From Pseudomonadota bacterium (lineage in GTDB: Bacteria > Pseudomonadota > Gammaproteobacteria > Burkholderiales > Burkholderiaceae_D): a stretch of DNA of 41,963 nt. Below the pieces are notes generated by a model. The model had not been told where the DNA came from. It worked only from the letters and a program-made list of their open reading frames with translations, and did not search any database. The translations under genes were made by a program, and so were the position numbers. Positions 16,351 through 26,060 of this stretch are shown in pieces (within the stretch, counting starts at the first letter, position 1; every line of letters starts with the position of its first letter). Location: positions 1 to 41,963 of the forward strand of contig JAEXJM010000027.1 of assembly GCA_023449275.1 (NCBI GenBank), read 5' to 3'.

Positions 16351-18531
16351 ATGACCGCAGGTTTGTGGTTTGCCGTTGCATGCGGGGTACTGGCCGTTGT
16401 TTACGGTCTGGTTACCCGGAGCTGGATTCTGGCGAAGGATGCCGGAAATGAAAAAATGCAGGAAATCGCCCACGCGATTCAGCAGGGTGCCGCTGCATAT
16501 CTGGCCAGACAATACCGGACGATCGGTATTGTAGGTGTTGTTCTGTTTGTCATCCTCGGCTTCATTCCCGGTCTTGGATGGGCGACGGCAATCGGTTTCC
16601 TCGTTGGTGCGGTTTTATCCGGAGCTTGCGGCTTCATCGGGATGAATGTTTCCGTCCGCGCCAATGTCCGTACCGCACAGGCAGCAGTTAACGGCATGCA
16701 GAGCGCACTGAACGTCGCATTTCGCGGCGGTGCCATCACTGGCATGCTGGTGGCGGGTCTGGGCCTTTTGGGCGTATCCCTCTTCTATCTCGTGCTGGGT
16801 TATCTGCCGTCGGCTGCGATGCAGTCACCTCATGACATGATCAAGCCTCTGGTCGGTTTGGCTTTCGGCGCTTCCCTGATTTCCATTTTTGCCCGTCTGG
16901 GCGGAGGTATTTTCACCAAGGGTGCTGACGTCGGCGCCGATCTGGTCGGCAAGGTCGAAGCAGGCATTCCGGAAGACGATCCACGCAATCCGGCGGTCAT
17001 TGCCGATAACGTCGGCGATAACGTCGGTGATTGTGCCGGTATGGCGGCAGACCTTTTCGAAACCTATGTCGTTACCCTGATTGCAACGATGCTTCTGGGG
17101 GCTCTGCTGATCACGAACGCGACGACTCAGGCAATTGTTTATCCGTTATTGCTCGGTGGTGTCTCGATTATCGGTTCCATCATCGGCTGTTCGATGGTCA
17201 AGGCCGATCCGAACAAGAAAGTCATGTCCGCCCTTTACAAGGGACTGTGGTGGTCTGCCATTTTGTCGCTTATTGGTTTCGTTGGCGTGACCTGGTGGAT
17301 CATGCCGGAAGATATGCGTTACCAGATGATCGGTGCTTCGGTTGTCGGCATCGTTCTGACGGGACTGATGGTTTATATCACGGAATACTATACCGGTACG
17401 GATTTCAAGCCGGTCAAGCATATCGCCGAAGCTTCCACGACGGGGCATGGTACCAATATCATCGCCGGTCTGGGCGTTTCGATGAAATCGACCGCTTATC
17501 CGGTTCTGGCTGTTTGCGCCGCTATGTTCATCACTTATCAGTTCTGCGGTGGCCTGTATGGCGTCGCGATTGCCGCAACTTCCATGCTGTCGATGGCAGG
17601 TATTATCGTTGCACTCGATGCATATGGTCCGATTACCGACAATGCCGGAGGGATTGCCGAAATGGCGGGGATGCCGGAATCCGTACGTGCCGTCACCGAT
17701 CCTCTGGACGCGGTCGGCAATACGACCAAGGCCGTGACGAAAGGCTATGCGATCGGCTCGGCAGGTCTGGCAGCTCTGGTTCTGTTTGCCGACTATACTC
17801 ATGCACTGGATTCCATCGGCTTGTCGACGTCGTTCGACTTGTCCAATCCGAGAGTCATTATCGGCCTGATTATCGGTGGTCTGATTCCTTATCTGTTCGG
17901 TGCGATGGCAATGGAAGCGGTCGGCCGTGCTGCCGGTTCTGTCGTTGTTGAAGTTCGTCGCCAGTTCAAGGAAATCCCTGGCATTATGGAAGGAACGGCT
18001 AGGCCGCAATATGACAAGGCCGTCGATATGCTGACGTCCGCTGCGATCAAGGAAATGATCGTGCCATCGCTCTTGCCGGTTGTCGTTCCGATCATTGTCG
18101 GCCTGGCTCTGGGACCAGCGGCGCTTGGTGGGGTATTGATGGGTACGATTGTAACCGGCTTGTTTGTCGCCATTTCGATGACGACGGGTGGGGGTGCCTG
18201 GGACAATGCCAAGAAATACATCGAGGACGGTTTCTTCGGTGGCAAGGGTTCCGAAGCGCACAAGGCTGCCGTTACCGGGGATACGGTCGGTGATCCATAC
18301 AAGGATACGGCCGGCCCTGCTGTCAACCCGCTGATCAAGATCATCAATATCGTGGCCTTGCTGGTGGTGCCGATGTTGCCTTTGACGGCCGGTTATGTCG
18401 CTCCCGTTGAAAAACCGGCACCTGTTGTCGCTCCGGGTGTGATGGACGCATCGGCCAGACCACCCAGTGTCATCATTATCGAAAACGATTGCAATGCGCA
18501 ATCCATGGGTGCAAAAGTCGATAAAAAATAA
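16351..18531 (+). CDS. hppA: Membrane proton-pumping pyrophosphatase, K+-independent type
   Basis: Integral membrane enzyme that couples pyrophosphate hydrolysis to proton export. The 726-residue protein has about 16 membrane helices. The pyrophosphate site is at about residues 191-232: GADVGADLVGKVE, then PEDDPRNPAVIADNVGDNVGD. Residue 460 in the GNTTKA motif is lysine, the known marker of the potassium-independent class (Ala gives potassium dependence). After the last helix comes a tail of about 40 residues, rich in Pro, Ala and Val and containing one Cys, longer than usual. AAAGGAG precedes ATG 16351. The gene probably shares a transcript with adk and ends at a strong terminator. Confidence 0.97.
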   Translation: MTAGLWFAVACGVLAVVYGLVTRSWILAKDAGNEKMQEIAHAIQQGAAAYLARQYRTIGIVGVVLFVILGFIPGLGWATAIGFLVGAVLSGACGFIGMNVSVRANVRTAQAAVNGMQSALNVAFRGGAITGMLVAGLGLLGVSLFYLVLGYLPSAAMQSPHDMIKPLVGLAFGASLISIFARLGGGIFTKGADVGADLVGKVEAGIPEDDPRNPAVIADNVGDNVGDCAGMAADLFETYVVTLIATMLLGALLITNATTQAIVYPLLLGGVSIIGSIIGCSMVKADPNKKVMSALYKGLWWSAILSLIGFVGVTWWIMPEDMRYQMIGASVVGIVLTGLMVYITEYYTGTDFKPVKHIAEASTTGHGTNIIAGLGVSMKSTAYPVLAVCAAMFITYQFCGGLYGVAIAATSMLSMAGIIVALDAYGPITDNAGGIAEMAGMPESVRAVTDPLDAVGNTTKAVTKGYAIGSAGLAALVLFADYTHALDSIGLSTSFDLSNPRVIIGLIIGGLIPYLFGAMAMEAVGRAAGSVVVEVRRQFKEIPGIMEGTARPQYDKAVDMLTSAAIKEMIVPSLLPVVVPIIVGLALGPAALGGVLMGTIVTGLFVAISMTTGGGAWDNAKKYIEDGFFGGKGSEAHKAAVTGDTVGDPYKDTAGPAVNPLIKIINIVALLVVPMLPLTAGYVAPVEKPAPVVAPGVMDASARPPSVIIIENDCNAQSMGAKVDKK

Positions 18532-18550
18532 TGAAAACGGTTTGAATTTG

Positions 18551-18576
18551 AAAAGGCAGCGAAAGCTGCCTTTTTT
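18551..18576 (+). terminator. Rho-independent terminator after hppA
   Basis: Perfect stem AAAAGGCAGC / GCTGCCTTTT around a GAAA tetraloop (18561-18564), ending in a T run, 20 bases after the hppA stop. Confidence 0.93.
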
Positions 18577-18645
18577 GTTGTGTTTTTGGTGAAACTTTCC
18601 GTAGTGAAAGGTTTGCATGTTATTTCAGGGAAAAAGTTTATAAGA

Positions 18646-20275
18646 ATGCCATTCTCCAGAGAAATGCTGGGAAATGCCGGACTTTACCAGTCCGATTTAT
18701 TGAAGTTTGAATGGCATGTTTGTATTCCGGAGAACATATGTACCAATGCAAATTTGCCATAAAAATATTCGGCTCTGATCAGGGGGCGTCATCACATTTT
18801 CAGAAAGTCGAACCACAGGAGAGTTTTGAATATTTTCCGGTTGTTCTGGCTGGTATTCGCTGTCTGTGTAAAAAATGCTTCACTGATTTTGGCGGTTTAC
18901 CGAACAGATTGACGGTTTGGTTGAAACGATATGACAGTTTGCCTGATATCTGGGCGGTACCACTGTCTTTGCAACTTGTTTCTTTCAGTGTCAACCGGAT
19001 ATCGGGCCAGATCAAGTCGGGGAAGAACGTGTTTCTCGCGCTGACCTATCTCCATGCGGTGATGGATAATATTCCCGATCTCGTATGGTTCAGGGATATT
19101 TGCGGGTTGCGTCTCAAGATCAATAGTACTTTTCTCAACGCCGTCGGAAAGTCAGGGAAAGAGGTGGATAGGTACTGGTACACCTTTATCCGGGATATCG
19201 AACCGGATGAATATGCCAGTGGTGAAAATATCTGCCTCGGATCCGGGGGGATGGTTTTGCCAGTACGGAAAATCTGTGTTTTTGATGAAAAAGTCAAAAG
19301 CGGGCAGGGTATGCGCCAATTCAAGACGTATCAGCCCCCCTCTTTTCGATGAAGAGGGTGAATTGATGGGGACTGTTGGTGTCGTGCATGCTGTGACCGA
19401 TTTGGGCAGTATGACGGTCGAACCGAAAATCATTCTCCGGAATATTCCCGTTGCCATTCCAGTGTATGACGACAGGGGCAGGATTACCGATATCAGGCGG
19501 AATTTCGAGGGATATTTCGGAGTGTTGCCGGTCAATGTGGCTGGTACGAAAAAAAGGAAAAATCCATTTTGAAAGATCCGAAGGGGAGTGAAGCTGGAAG
19601 AAGCGAAGTGTGTCTCCAGAACAAAGACGTCATATGTGTGGTCGAAATATCGGAAGGACCGATTGCCGATGTATTTGGCCGTTTTATCGGCAAGTTGTGT
19701 ATCTGTCATGATATCACGGCGGAACGGATATTCGAGGAACGGTGGTTGAGTGCCTACGGATGTGCTCACAGGTTTGTATAACAGGCGCTGTTTCTACGGA
19801 AGAATGGAAAACTGTCATGGCTTGCAGGTCAGTCTTCTTTATATCGGTCTGAACGGTTTCAGGTTCATCAATGACATGCACAGCCATCAGGTCGGCGATG
19901 GTACTCTGAAAGCGGTTGGCGGGATTTTGGAATCATTTTGCCCTGCCGATCTGATTTGCTGTATTGGTGGGGATGAATTCCTCATTTCTGGATGAATGTA
20001 CTCGAGAACGGCTTGAGGAGAAAGCCGGGAATATTTGGCTGGAAATACGAAAATTTTCGATACTTCGAAAAAACTGAAAATCCTGTCGGTCAGTACCGGT
20101 GTCGCTTTCTCAATCGATTTGCAAGTGCATATCGACCAGTTGATCAAGTGGAGCGATCAGGTTCTTTTGTCAGCCGAACGGAGTGGAAAGGCTCAATATG
20201 GTGTTTATTCGGATGAGTTACAGGATATGGTCGACAGGTGCGACTGGTGGTCGCACAGTATGCAACGGGGACTGC
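18646..20275 (+). pseudogene. Decayed PAS-GGDEF(-EAL) signalling gene
   Basis: The remnant reads as one PAS-containing diguanylate cyclase only if the frame is changed at least six times: near 18727-18740, at a C6 tract (19335-19340), at an A7 tract (19549-19555), near 19750, at about 19990 and near 20060. Recognisable pieces in order are an N-terminal PAS-like segment (LLKFEWHVCIPE / HMYQCKF), a PAS with AVMDNIPDLVWFRDICG, a second with IILRNIPVAIPVYDDRGRIT, the cyclase start DVLTGLYNRRCF, an intact CIGGDEFLI signature, and the STGVAFS strand followed by DQVLLSAERSGKAQYGVY. It stops at the helix that normally leads into an EAL domain (DRCDWWSHSMQRGL), where the convergent EamA gene begins. 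It cannot make an active enzyme as it stands. Confidence 0.85.
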
Positions 20276-21184
20276 CTACGGGCCTTCCTTTTCTTCTGGC
20301 GGTTTGTCTGAAGGTCGCAGTAAAACGGTACTCATGGATGCCAGTATCAGGGCCAGTGCGGCGTAATCCTGCCATCTCGGTGTTTCCGACAGGAGAAGTG
20401 TCCCGGAGAAAACACCGACTACCGGAATCATCATGACGGACAGGCTTGACACCACGGGCGGCAGTTTTCTTGCCATCTGAATCCAGATGATGTTGGCCAT
20501 CCCAAAGACCATCAATCCGTTATAGGCAATGGTTGCCCATCCCCATCCATCGGCATGAGGATGCCATTTCGTGTGTTCGAAAATGACGGTGTAGATCGTA
20601 AGGGGGATGGCGCTGATGGCGATCATCCAGAAGGTGACCGAGATGGATGGCATGGGCAGGGCGGTTTTTCGCATTTCCACTGTTCCATATCCCCAGCTGC
20701 AGGCGCCGATCAGAACGAGAATGGTGCCAAGCGGTTTTCCGGCAATGTGGGAAAATTCTCCCGATAGCAAAAGAAGTGCACCGGTACCCGCACAAATCAC
20801 TCCTAACCATGCGGTACGGCTCAATTTGTCACGGTAAAGGATATATCCGGCCAGAACGGCCCATATGGGCATCGTGTATCCGAGAATGGCGGCACGACCG
20901 GAAGAAAGCATGCCGATGCCCAGAATGATCATGGTATTCCAGAGCAGTACATTCGGTATGGACAGTTTGATCAGTGGCAGGAGTTGTCCTTTGGGAATGG
21001 CAAGGGAAGCGTGCCGGGAACGTGCAAACACAAACAACACTGGCAAGGCGCTGAGCAAACCCAGGGTACGGAATGTTATCGGTGGGAAATAACGAATGCC
21101 GAATTTCATAATGGGCCAGCTGAATCCCCAGCAAACGGTAAGAAATAGAAGTAAAAGCCATTCTTTTCTGGATAACTGTGACAT
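20276..21184 (-). CDS. EamA-family (DMT superfamily) transporter
   Basis: A 302-residue inner-membrane protein with about ten hydrophobic segments arranged as two EamA repeats; the first begins LLLLFLTVCWGFSWPIMKFGIRYFPP and the second GACSWGYGTVEMRK. Such proteins export or import small metabolites, amino acids or sugars; the substrate cannot be told from sequence. The C-terminus is short and charged. It converges on the pseudogene and is divergent from pyrF, only 51 bases away, so the two starts share a very compact promoter region. Confidence 0.87.
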   Translation of the reverse strand: MSQLSRKEWLLLLFLTVCWGFSWPIMKFGIRYFPPITFRTLGLLSALPVLFVFARSRHASLAIPKGQLLPLIKLSIPNVLLWNTMIILGIGMLSSGRAAILGYTMPIWAVLAGYILYRDKLSRTAWLGVICAGTGALLLLSGEFSHIAGKPLGTILVLIGACSWGYGTVEMRKTALPMPSISVTFWMIAISAIPLTIYTVIFEHTKWHPHADGWGWATIAYNGLMVFGMANIIWIQMARKLPPVVSSLSVMMIPVVGVFSGTLLLSETPRWQDYAALALILASMSTVLLRPSDKPPEEKEGP

Positions 21185-21235
21185 AGCTGGGCGATAATAT
21201 AAGGTAGTGCAATTTTTATTAACGGAGATATTACA

Positions 21236-22066
21236 GTGACCTTTATTGAAAAACTTTCGGCCGCCTGGGAAAAAAGCAATTCGCTTTTATGCGTCGGACT
21301 GGATCCGGATACCAAACGTTTCCCAGAATATCTCCGTGGAAAACCCGACAGTATTTTTACGTTTTGCAAGAATATTATCGATTCGACGGCTGATCTTGTT
21401 TGCGCGTTCAAACCACAGATTGCCTATTTTCATGCAGCCAGAGCGGAAAATCAACTCGAAGACATCTGCTCATATATCCGTGAGAATTATCCGGCTATTC
21501 CGATTATTCTGGATGCCAAGCGTGGCGATATCGGTGCGACGGCGCAGCAATATGCGCGTGAGGTATTCGAGCGGTATCAGGCCGATGCGGTGACCCTGAG
21601 TCCATATATGGGGTTTGACTCGGTCAAACCTTATCTTGAATATAAGGACAAGGGCGCTATCGTTCTGGCACGCACATCCAACCCCGGAGGATCCGACCTC
21701 CAGTTTCTTGGGGTGAGTGAATCGGGCAAGACGATCCCGTTGTATCAGCATGTCGCCCATCTGGTCGCGGAAAAATGGAATACGAATGGACAGTGCGCAC
21801 TCGTTGTCGGCGCTACCTTTCCTCATGAAGTCGCCGAAGTGCGGGCCATTATCGGGGATATGCCTTTGCTGATTCCGGGTATCGGCGCACAGGGTGGTGA
21901 TATTGAAGCGACGGTCAATGCCGGGCGGACGGCTGACGGACGTGGCATGATGATCAATTCATCACGTGCGATTTTGTATGCCGGTATCGACCAGAATGAA
22001 AATTACGCCTTGGTTTCCCGTCAGGCCGCGATCAAAACGCGGGACGAGATCAACCGCTTCCGATGA
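21236..22066 (+). CDS. pyrF: Orotidine 5'-phosphate decarboxylase
   Basis: Decarboxylates OMP to UMP, the last step of pyrimidine synthesis. The 276-residue protein belongs to the longer type 2 form (LLCVGLDPD at the N-terminus, AFKPQIAYFH, and the catalytic LDAKRGDIG motif with the Asp-Lys-Asp triad). It ends with the phosphate-binding PGIGAQGGD. The start is GTG 21236, with CGGAGAT upstream at about 21223-21229. Confidence 0.96.
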   Translation: MTFIEKLSAAWEKSNSLLCVGLDPDTKRFPEYLRGKPDSIFTFCKNIIDSTADLVCAFKPQIAYFHAARAENQLEDICSYIRENYPAIPIILDAKRGDIGATAQQYAREVFERYQADAVTLSPYMGFDSVKPYLEYKDKGAIVLARTSNPGGSDLQFLGVSESGKTIPLYQHVAHLVAEKWNTNGQCALVVGATFPHEVAEVRAIIGDMPLLIPGIGAQGGDIEATVNAGRTADGRGMMINSSRAILYAGIDQNENYALVSRQAAIKTRDEINRFR

Positions 22067-22088
22067 ACCGGAAGCACAGGATACAGGA

Positions 22089-23138
22089 TCAGGAATGACT
22101 CAGCGCGTTTGACAACAGGCGCGCCGTAATGTCAACAATCGGAATGACCCGTTGGTAAGCCATCCGGGTCGGCCCGATGACTCCCAGTGTGCCGACAATT
22201 TTCCCGTTGACCTGATAGGGGGCCGTGACGACGCTCATGTCGTCCATCGGCAGTAGCTGTGATTCTCCCCCGATATAGATCTGGATGCCGCTGGCCTTGC
22301 TGGACATGTCCAGTAATTGCATCAGCGCCGTTTTCTGCTCGAACATGTCGAACAGCTTGCGCAACGAATTGATGTCGTAGGCGAAGTCGTTGACGCTTAA
22401 AAGATTGTTTTCTCCGGCGATGACGACATCTTCGCTATTGTCCGAAATGGTTTCGTCTCCGGCTTCGATGGCGGTTTGCATCAACCTAGAAAGGTCGCTG
22501 TGTATTTCTTTCAGTTCGTCTTGCAGACGCAAACGGATTTCATTGAAACTCAGGCCGTTGTAGTGGTGATTGATGTAATTGGCTGCCTCATTCAGTTGTG
22601 AGGGTGTGTAATCGACTTCCGTCAACAGCAGGCGGTTCTGGACATCGCCGTCCGGCGTTACGATGACCAGCAATATCCTTTTTTCAGAAAGACGCAAAAA
22701 TTCGATCTGTTTGAAAGCGGACTCGTGTTGCGGAGACAGGACGACACCTGCGAACCGGGTCAGTGACGAGAGCATTTGTGCCGCATTGGACAGGATTTTC
22801 TGCGGTTTTCCAAGTTGAGGACTCAACTGGAGGTTGGATTCGATTGTGGTTTCACTGACAGGCTGGACAGTCAGGAGCGTATCGACGAAAACGCGATAGC
22901 CTCTCGGGGTTGGCACGCGCCCTGCCGATGTATGCGGGCTGGAAACGAAACCCATTTCTTCCAGATCGGCCATGATGTTCCGGATGGTGGCTGGAGACAG
23001 ATCCAGTTTGGATAGCTTCGACAGGGCACGGGAACCGACAGGCTGGCCTTCGGCGATATACCGTTCTACCAGGGTTTTCAGCAAGGTCAGTGCACGTGGT
23101 TCAAGAGGCATTTTGGCTTGGTCAGTCAGTTCATGCAA
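22089..23138 (-). CDS. hrcA: Heat-inducible transcription repressor HrcA
   Basis: Repressor that binds CIRCE elements and is released on heat stress, with GroEL needed for activity in studied cases. The 349-residue protein has an N-terminal winged helix (LLKTLVERYIAEGQPVGSRALSK, SPATIRNIMADLEEMGFV, HTSAGRVPTPRGYR), then the GAF-like HrcA domain ending in a GVIGPTRMAYQRVIPIVD motif. The frame starts at ATG 23138, but family members usually begin near the second Met at 23111; neither has a clear ribosome site. A perfect CIRCE is found in this window only upstream of rpoH. Confidence 0.96.
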   Translation of the reverse strand: MHELTDQAKMPLEPRALTLLKTLVERYIAEGQPVGSRALSKLSKLDLSPATIRNIMADLEEMGFVSSPHTSAGRVPTPRGYRVFVDTLLTVQPVSETTIESNLQLSPQLGKPQKILSNAAQMLSSLTRFAGVVLSPQHESAFKQIEFLRLSEKRILLVIVTPDGDVQNRLLLTEVDYTPSQLNEAANYINHHYNGLSFNEIRLRLQDELKEIHSDLSRLMQTAIEAGDETISDNSEDVVIAGENNLLSVNDFAYDINSLRKLFDMFEQKTALMQLLDMSSKASGIQIYIGGESQLLPMDDMSVVTAPYQVNGKIVGTLGVIGPTRMAYQRVIPIVDITARLLSNALSHS

Positions 23139-23442
23139 TTATGGAAATTCCAATTATATATCCTGTTGATTTACATGTTTGGGCGACAATATGATCTTAT
23201 ATGATTTATAAAGGTTTTTTGACAGGGGAGTGTCTTAAAAATTTCAAAATCCGCACGAAGTGTCTTTCCGGCTGGAAAATTTCCTGATTTTTGTGGGATT
23301 TTAACTGCACTCTCTTCGGCAAATTGGCCGAAAAAAACAGAATTTTCGCCGATTCTGCCATCAGGACAGAATATTTTCTGCTCAAGAACGGGTTTTTTGG
23401 TGTAATCTGAAACTGTTCGTTATAGCTAATTCACGGATAAAA
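23139..23442. promoter_or_regulatory. 304-base divergent spacer hrcA / nadK
   Basis: AT-rich, no coding potential seen. On the minus strand TTTGAAA (23248-23242) and CCCCTGTC (23228-23221), with a 13-base spacer, form a weak sigma-32-like promoter pointing at hrcA. A 6-bp dyad TTCGGC/GCCGAA lies at 23315-23332, followed by an A run. Isolated GCACTC and GAGTG half-sites occur near 23306 and 23228 but do not form a CIRCE. No convincing nadK promoter was found. Confidence 0.4.
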
Positions 23443-24336
23443 ATGCAGCCAAAAAAGAAAGTTTTCGCACTCGTATCGAGGGTATATATCAGCAGTATTA
23501 TCCAGTCGATGGAGAAAGTCGCCAACTTCCTCGCAGAGGCGGGCCATACTGTTGTTTACGAATCCGAAACAGCGGCCAATATCTCGACGCCTGACATTGT
23601 ATCGATGAATCTTGAAGAAATCGGTGCCCAGGCTGAAGCGGCTATCGTTATCGGCGGTGATGGAACCATGCTTGGAATTGCACGCCAGCTGGCGCCCTAC
23701 AGTGTCCCGATGATCGGAATCAATCATGGCCACCTTGGTTTCATGGCGGACATTCCATTAAACCGCATGTTGCTGGTACTGGACAAAATGCTGAAAGGAA
23801 AATACATTTCCGAACAGCGTTTCCTGCTTGAAGGTTCCATTATCCGTGCCGGTGAAACCGTTCATCATGCCATTGCATTCAACGATATCGTTATTTCACG
23901 TGGCGGTGGTTCGGGCATGATTGACCTTCGGGTTCATGTGGATGGTCATTTCATGTACCAGCAGCGCTCGGATGGCCTGATCATTTCCACGCCGACCGGT
24001 TCGACAGCCTATTCCCTGTCTGCTGGTGGCCCGATGTTGCATCCGAATCTCGGGGGTATTGTTCTGGTTTCGATTGCGCCTCATACATTGTCAAATCGGC
24101 CGATCGTCATTCCCGATACCAGCGAGATCGTGGTTGAGGTGGTGGAAGCCAACCAGCCAAGCATCAATTTCGATTCCCAGTCTTTTGCCAGCCTGAGAAA
24201 TTCCGACCGGATTTTCATCAAGCGTTCGGCTGACACGATTACTTTTCTTCATCCGATGGGCTGGAGTTATTACGATACGTTGCGTAACAAGCTTCACTGG
24301 AACGAGATTTCCAGACGCGAAAAAGTCGTTGATTGA
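23443..24336 (+). CDS. nadK: NAD kinase
   Basis: ATP-dependent kinase that makes NADP from NAD. The 297-residue protein has the diagnostic IGGDGTML motif at about 67-72, GINHGHLGFMADI, a FNDIVISRG segment and the GSTAYSLSAGGP motif. It starts at ATG 23443. It is divergent from hrcA and leads into recN after 50 bases, an order seen widely in betaproteobacteria. Confidence 0.98.
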   Translation: MQPKKKVFALVSRVYISSIIQSMEKVANFLAEAGHTVVYESETAANISTPDIVSMNLEEIGAQAEAAIVIGGDGTMLGIARQLAPYSVPMIGINHGHLGFMADIPLNRMLLVLDKMLKGKYISEQRFLLEGSIIRAGETVHHAIAFNDIVISRGGGSGMIDLRVHVDGHFMYQQRSDGLIISTPTGSTAYSLSAGGPMLHPNLGGIVLVSIAPHTLSNRPIVIPDTSEIVVEVVEANQPSINFDSQSFASLRNSDRIFIKRSADTITFLHPMGWSYYDTLRNKLHWNEISRREKVVD

Positions 24337-24386
24337 TTTTTGTTTTCGAAAGTTTGCAGGCTGACTCACAGGAATCCTTAAATCAC

Positions 24387-26042
24387 ATGCTTCGATCGCT
24401 CACTGTTCATGATTTCGTTATTGTTGACCGGTTGGAACTGGATTTCCGTTCCGGTTTTTCAGCATTGACTGGTGAAACCGGTGCAGGCAAGTCCATTCTG
24501 ATTGATGCACTGCAATTGATTCTTGGAGGTCGCGGTGACTCGAGTGTGATTCGGGAAGGAAGCAATAAGGCGGATATCGGTGCTGAATTTTCTGTAAACG
24601 ATACCGTTCTTGAATGGCTCAGGGCCAATGAAATCGATGCAGGGGATGATTCGGTCCTGATCAGGAGAACGGTTGACAGTTCGGGCCGTTCCCGCGGATT
24701 TATCAATGGGGTTGCGGTTACGACGGCCCAAATGCGTGATCTGGCCTCGCTCCTGGTTGATATTCATGGCCAGCATGCCCACCAGATGTTGCTGAAGCAG
24801 GACGAACAGCGCCTCCTTCTCGACCGGCATGCCGCTTTGCTCCCTGAACTGGATGATTTGTCACGGCGATATCAGCATTGGCAGGCTCTGATACGCCGGA
24901 TGGCGGAGGTCGAGCGTGATTCGAAGAAAATGCTTGCCGAAAAGGAACACCTTGAATGGCAGGTCAATGAGCTTGAGAAACTCGATCCGAAAGAAGGGGA
25001 ATGGGAACAGGTCAATAGCGATTATGACCGCCTGTCTCATGCCGCCAGCCTGATCGAGGGGGCCGGGCAGGCTGTTTCCGAAATCGCTGAATCCGATCAG
25101 CCTGTCCTTTCCCGATTGCATGTCCTTTCCCAGAATCTGTCGAAGCTGACGGCATACGACCAGAAACTCTTTCCCATCGTTGAGTTGATGGAGTCGGCGA
25201 AAATCCAGCTGCAGGAAGTGTCATACAGCCTCAAGGATTATCTTTCGCGTGCCGATCTCGATCCCGAGCTTTTGAATGCGGTTGAGAAGCGAATGGAAGC
25301 CCTTCATTCTGCTTCGCGACAGTTCAGGGTGTTGCCGGAATCCTTGCATGCCGAATTGAGTGAAAAGAAAACGCAGTTGCAAAAGTACGGTGAACTCTTC
25401 GATCTTGACGGTTTGCGAAAACAGGAGTCCGAAGCCAAAGAGCGCTATTTCGAACTGGCTGAAGCCATTTCCCGAAAACGGCACAAGGCGGCAGAAGAGT
25501 TAAGTGGCATGGTCACTGCCATTATGGAAGACCTGCATATGTCCGGAGGACGGTTCTCTGTCGAGGTATCGTCAAAAACGCCTCAGGCACATGGTATTGA
25601 CCAGGTTGAATTTCTGGTGGCAGGGCATGCGGGTACCAGTTTGAAGCCACTGGCAAAGGTGGCCTCAGGCGGTGAGCTGGCACGGATTTCACTCGCGATT
25701 TCCGTAATTGCCTCAAAAGCGACGGCGACTCCAACACTGATTTTCGACGAGGTGGATTCAGGCGTCGGTGGGGCGGTTGCAGAGGTGGTCGGTATGCTTC
25801 TGAAAAGGCTGGGCAATGATCATCAGGTTTTGTGTGTCACTCATCTTCCGCAAGTCGCCAGCCAGGCCAACAGGCATTTTCAGGTCAGTAAGGTGTCTGT
25901 CGACAAGGTGGCACATCCGGTTTCCCGTATTGTCGAGCTGAACGAGGAAGACCGTATACGGGAGATCGCCCGTATGCTCGGTGGTGTCGAAATCACTGAA
26001 GCGACTCTGAACCACGCACGGGAAATGTTAAAGGCACGGTAA
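24387..26042 (+). CDS. recN: DNA repair protein RecN
   Basis: SMC-like ATPase that acts in double-strand break repair. The 551-residue protein has the P-loop TGETGAGKSILIDAL near the N-terminus, long coiled-coil arms (about 155-370), the ABC signature ASGGELARISLAI and Walker B TLIFDEVDSGVGG, with CVTHLPQVA after it. The frame is open back to 24333, but the family start MLRSLTVHDFVIVDRL fits ATG 24387. No LexA box precedes it, although recN is an SOS gene in E. coli. Confidence 0.97.
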   Translation: MLRSLTVHDFVIVDRLELDFRSGFSALTGETGAGKSILIDALQLILGGRGDSSVIREGSNKADIGAEFSVNDTVLEWLRANEIDAGDDSVLIRRTVDSSGRSRGFINGVAVTTAQMRDLASLLVDIHGQHAHQMLLKQDEQRLLLDRHAALLPELDDLSRRYQHWQALIRRMAEVERDSKKMLAEKEHLEWQVNELEKLDPKEGEWEQVNSDYDRLSHAASLIEGAGQAVSEIAESDQPVLSRLHVLSQNLSKLTAYDQKLFPIVELMESAKIQLQEVSYSLKDYLSRADLDPELLNAVEKRMEALHSASRQFRVLPESLHAELSEKKTQLQKYGELFDLDGLRKQESEAKERYFELAEAISRKRHKAAEELSGMVTAIMEDLHMSGGRFSVEVSSKTPQAHGIDQVEFLVAGHAGTSLKPLAKVASGGELARISLAISVIASKATATPTLIFDEVDSGVGGAVAEVVGMLLKRLGNDHQVLCVTHLPQVASQANRHFQVSKVSVDKVAHPVSRIVELNEEDRIREIARMLGGVEITEATLNHAREMLKAR

Positions 26043-26060
26043 TTTCTCTGTCGATTTGGA

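Noticed and set aside
17146..18618. 490-codon open frame antisense to hppA
   Set aside because: It mirrors the hppA codon pattern, has a His/Arg/Asp-rich low-complexity composition and resembles no family; it also runs through the hppA terminator.
18646..20275. A set of several small independent genes in this region
   Set aside because: The small frames join into one PAS-GGDEF protein when read across frames, and none alone has a complete domain with a good start.
23221..23332. CIRCE element upstream of hrcA
   Set aside because: Only separate GCACTC and GAGTG half-sites are present, in the wrong order and spacing.
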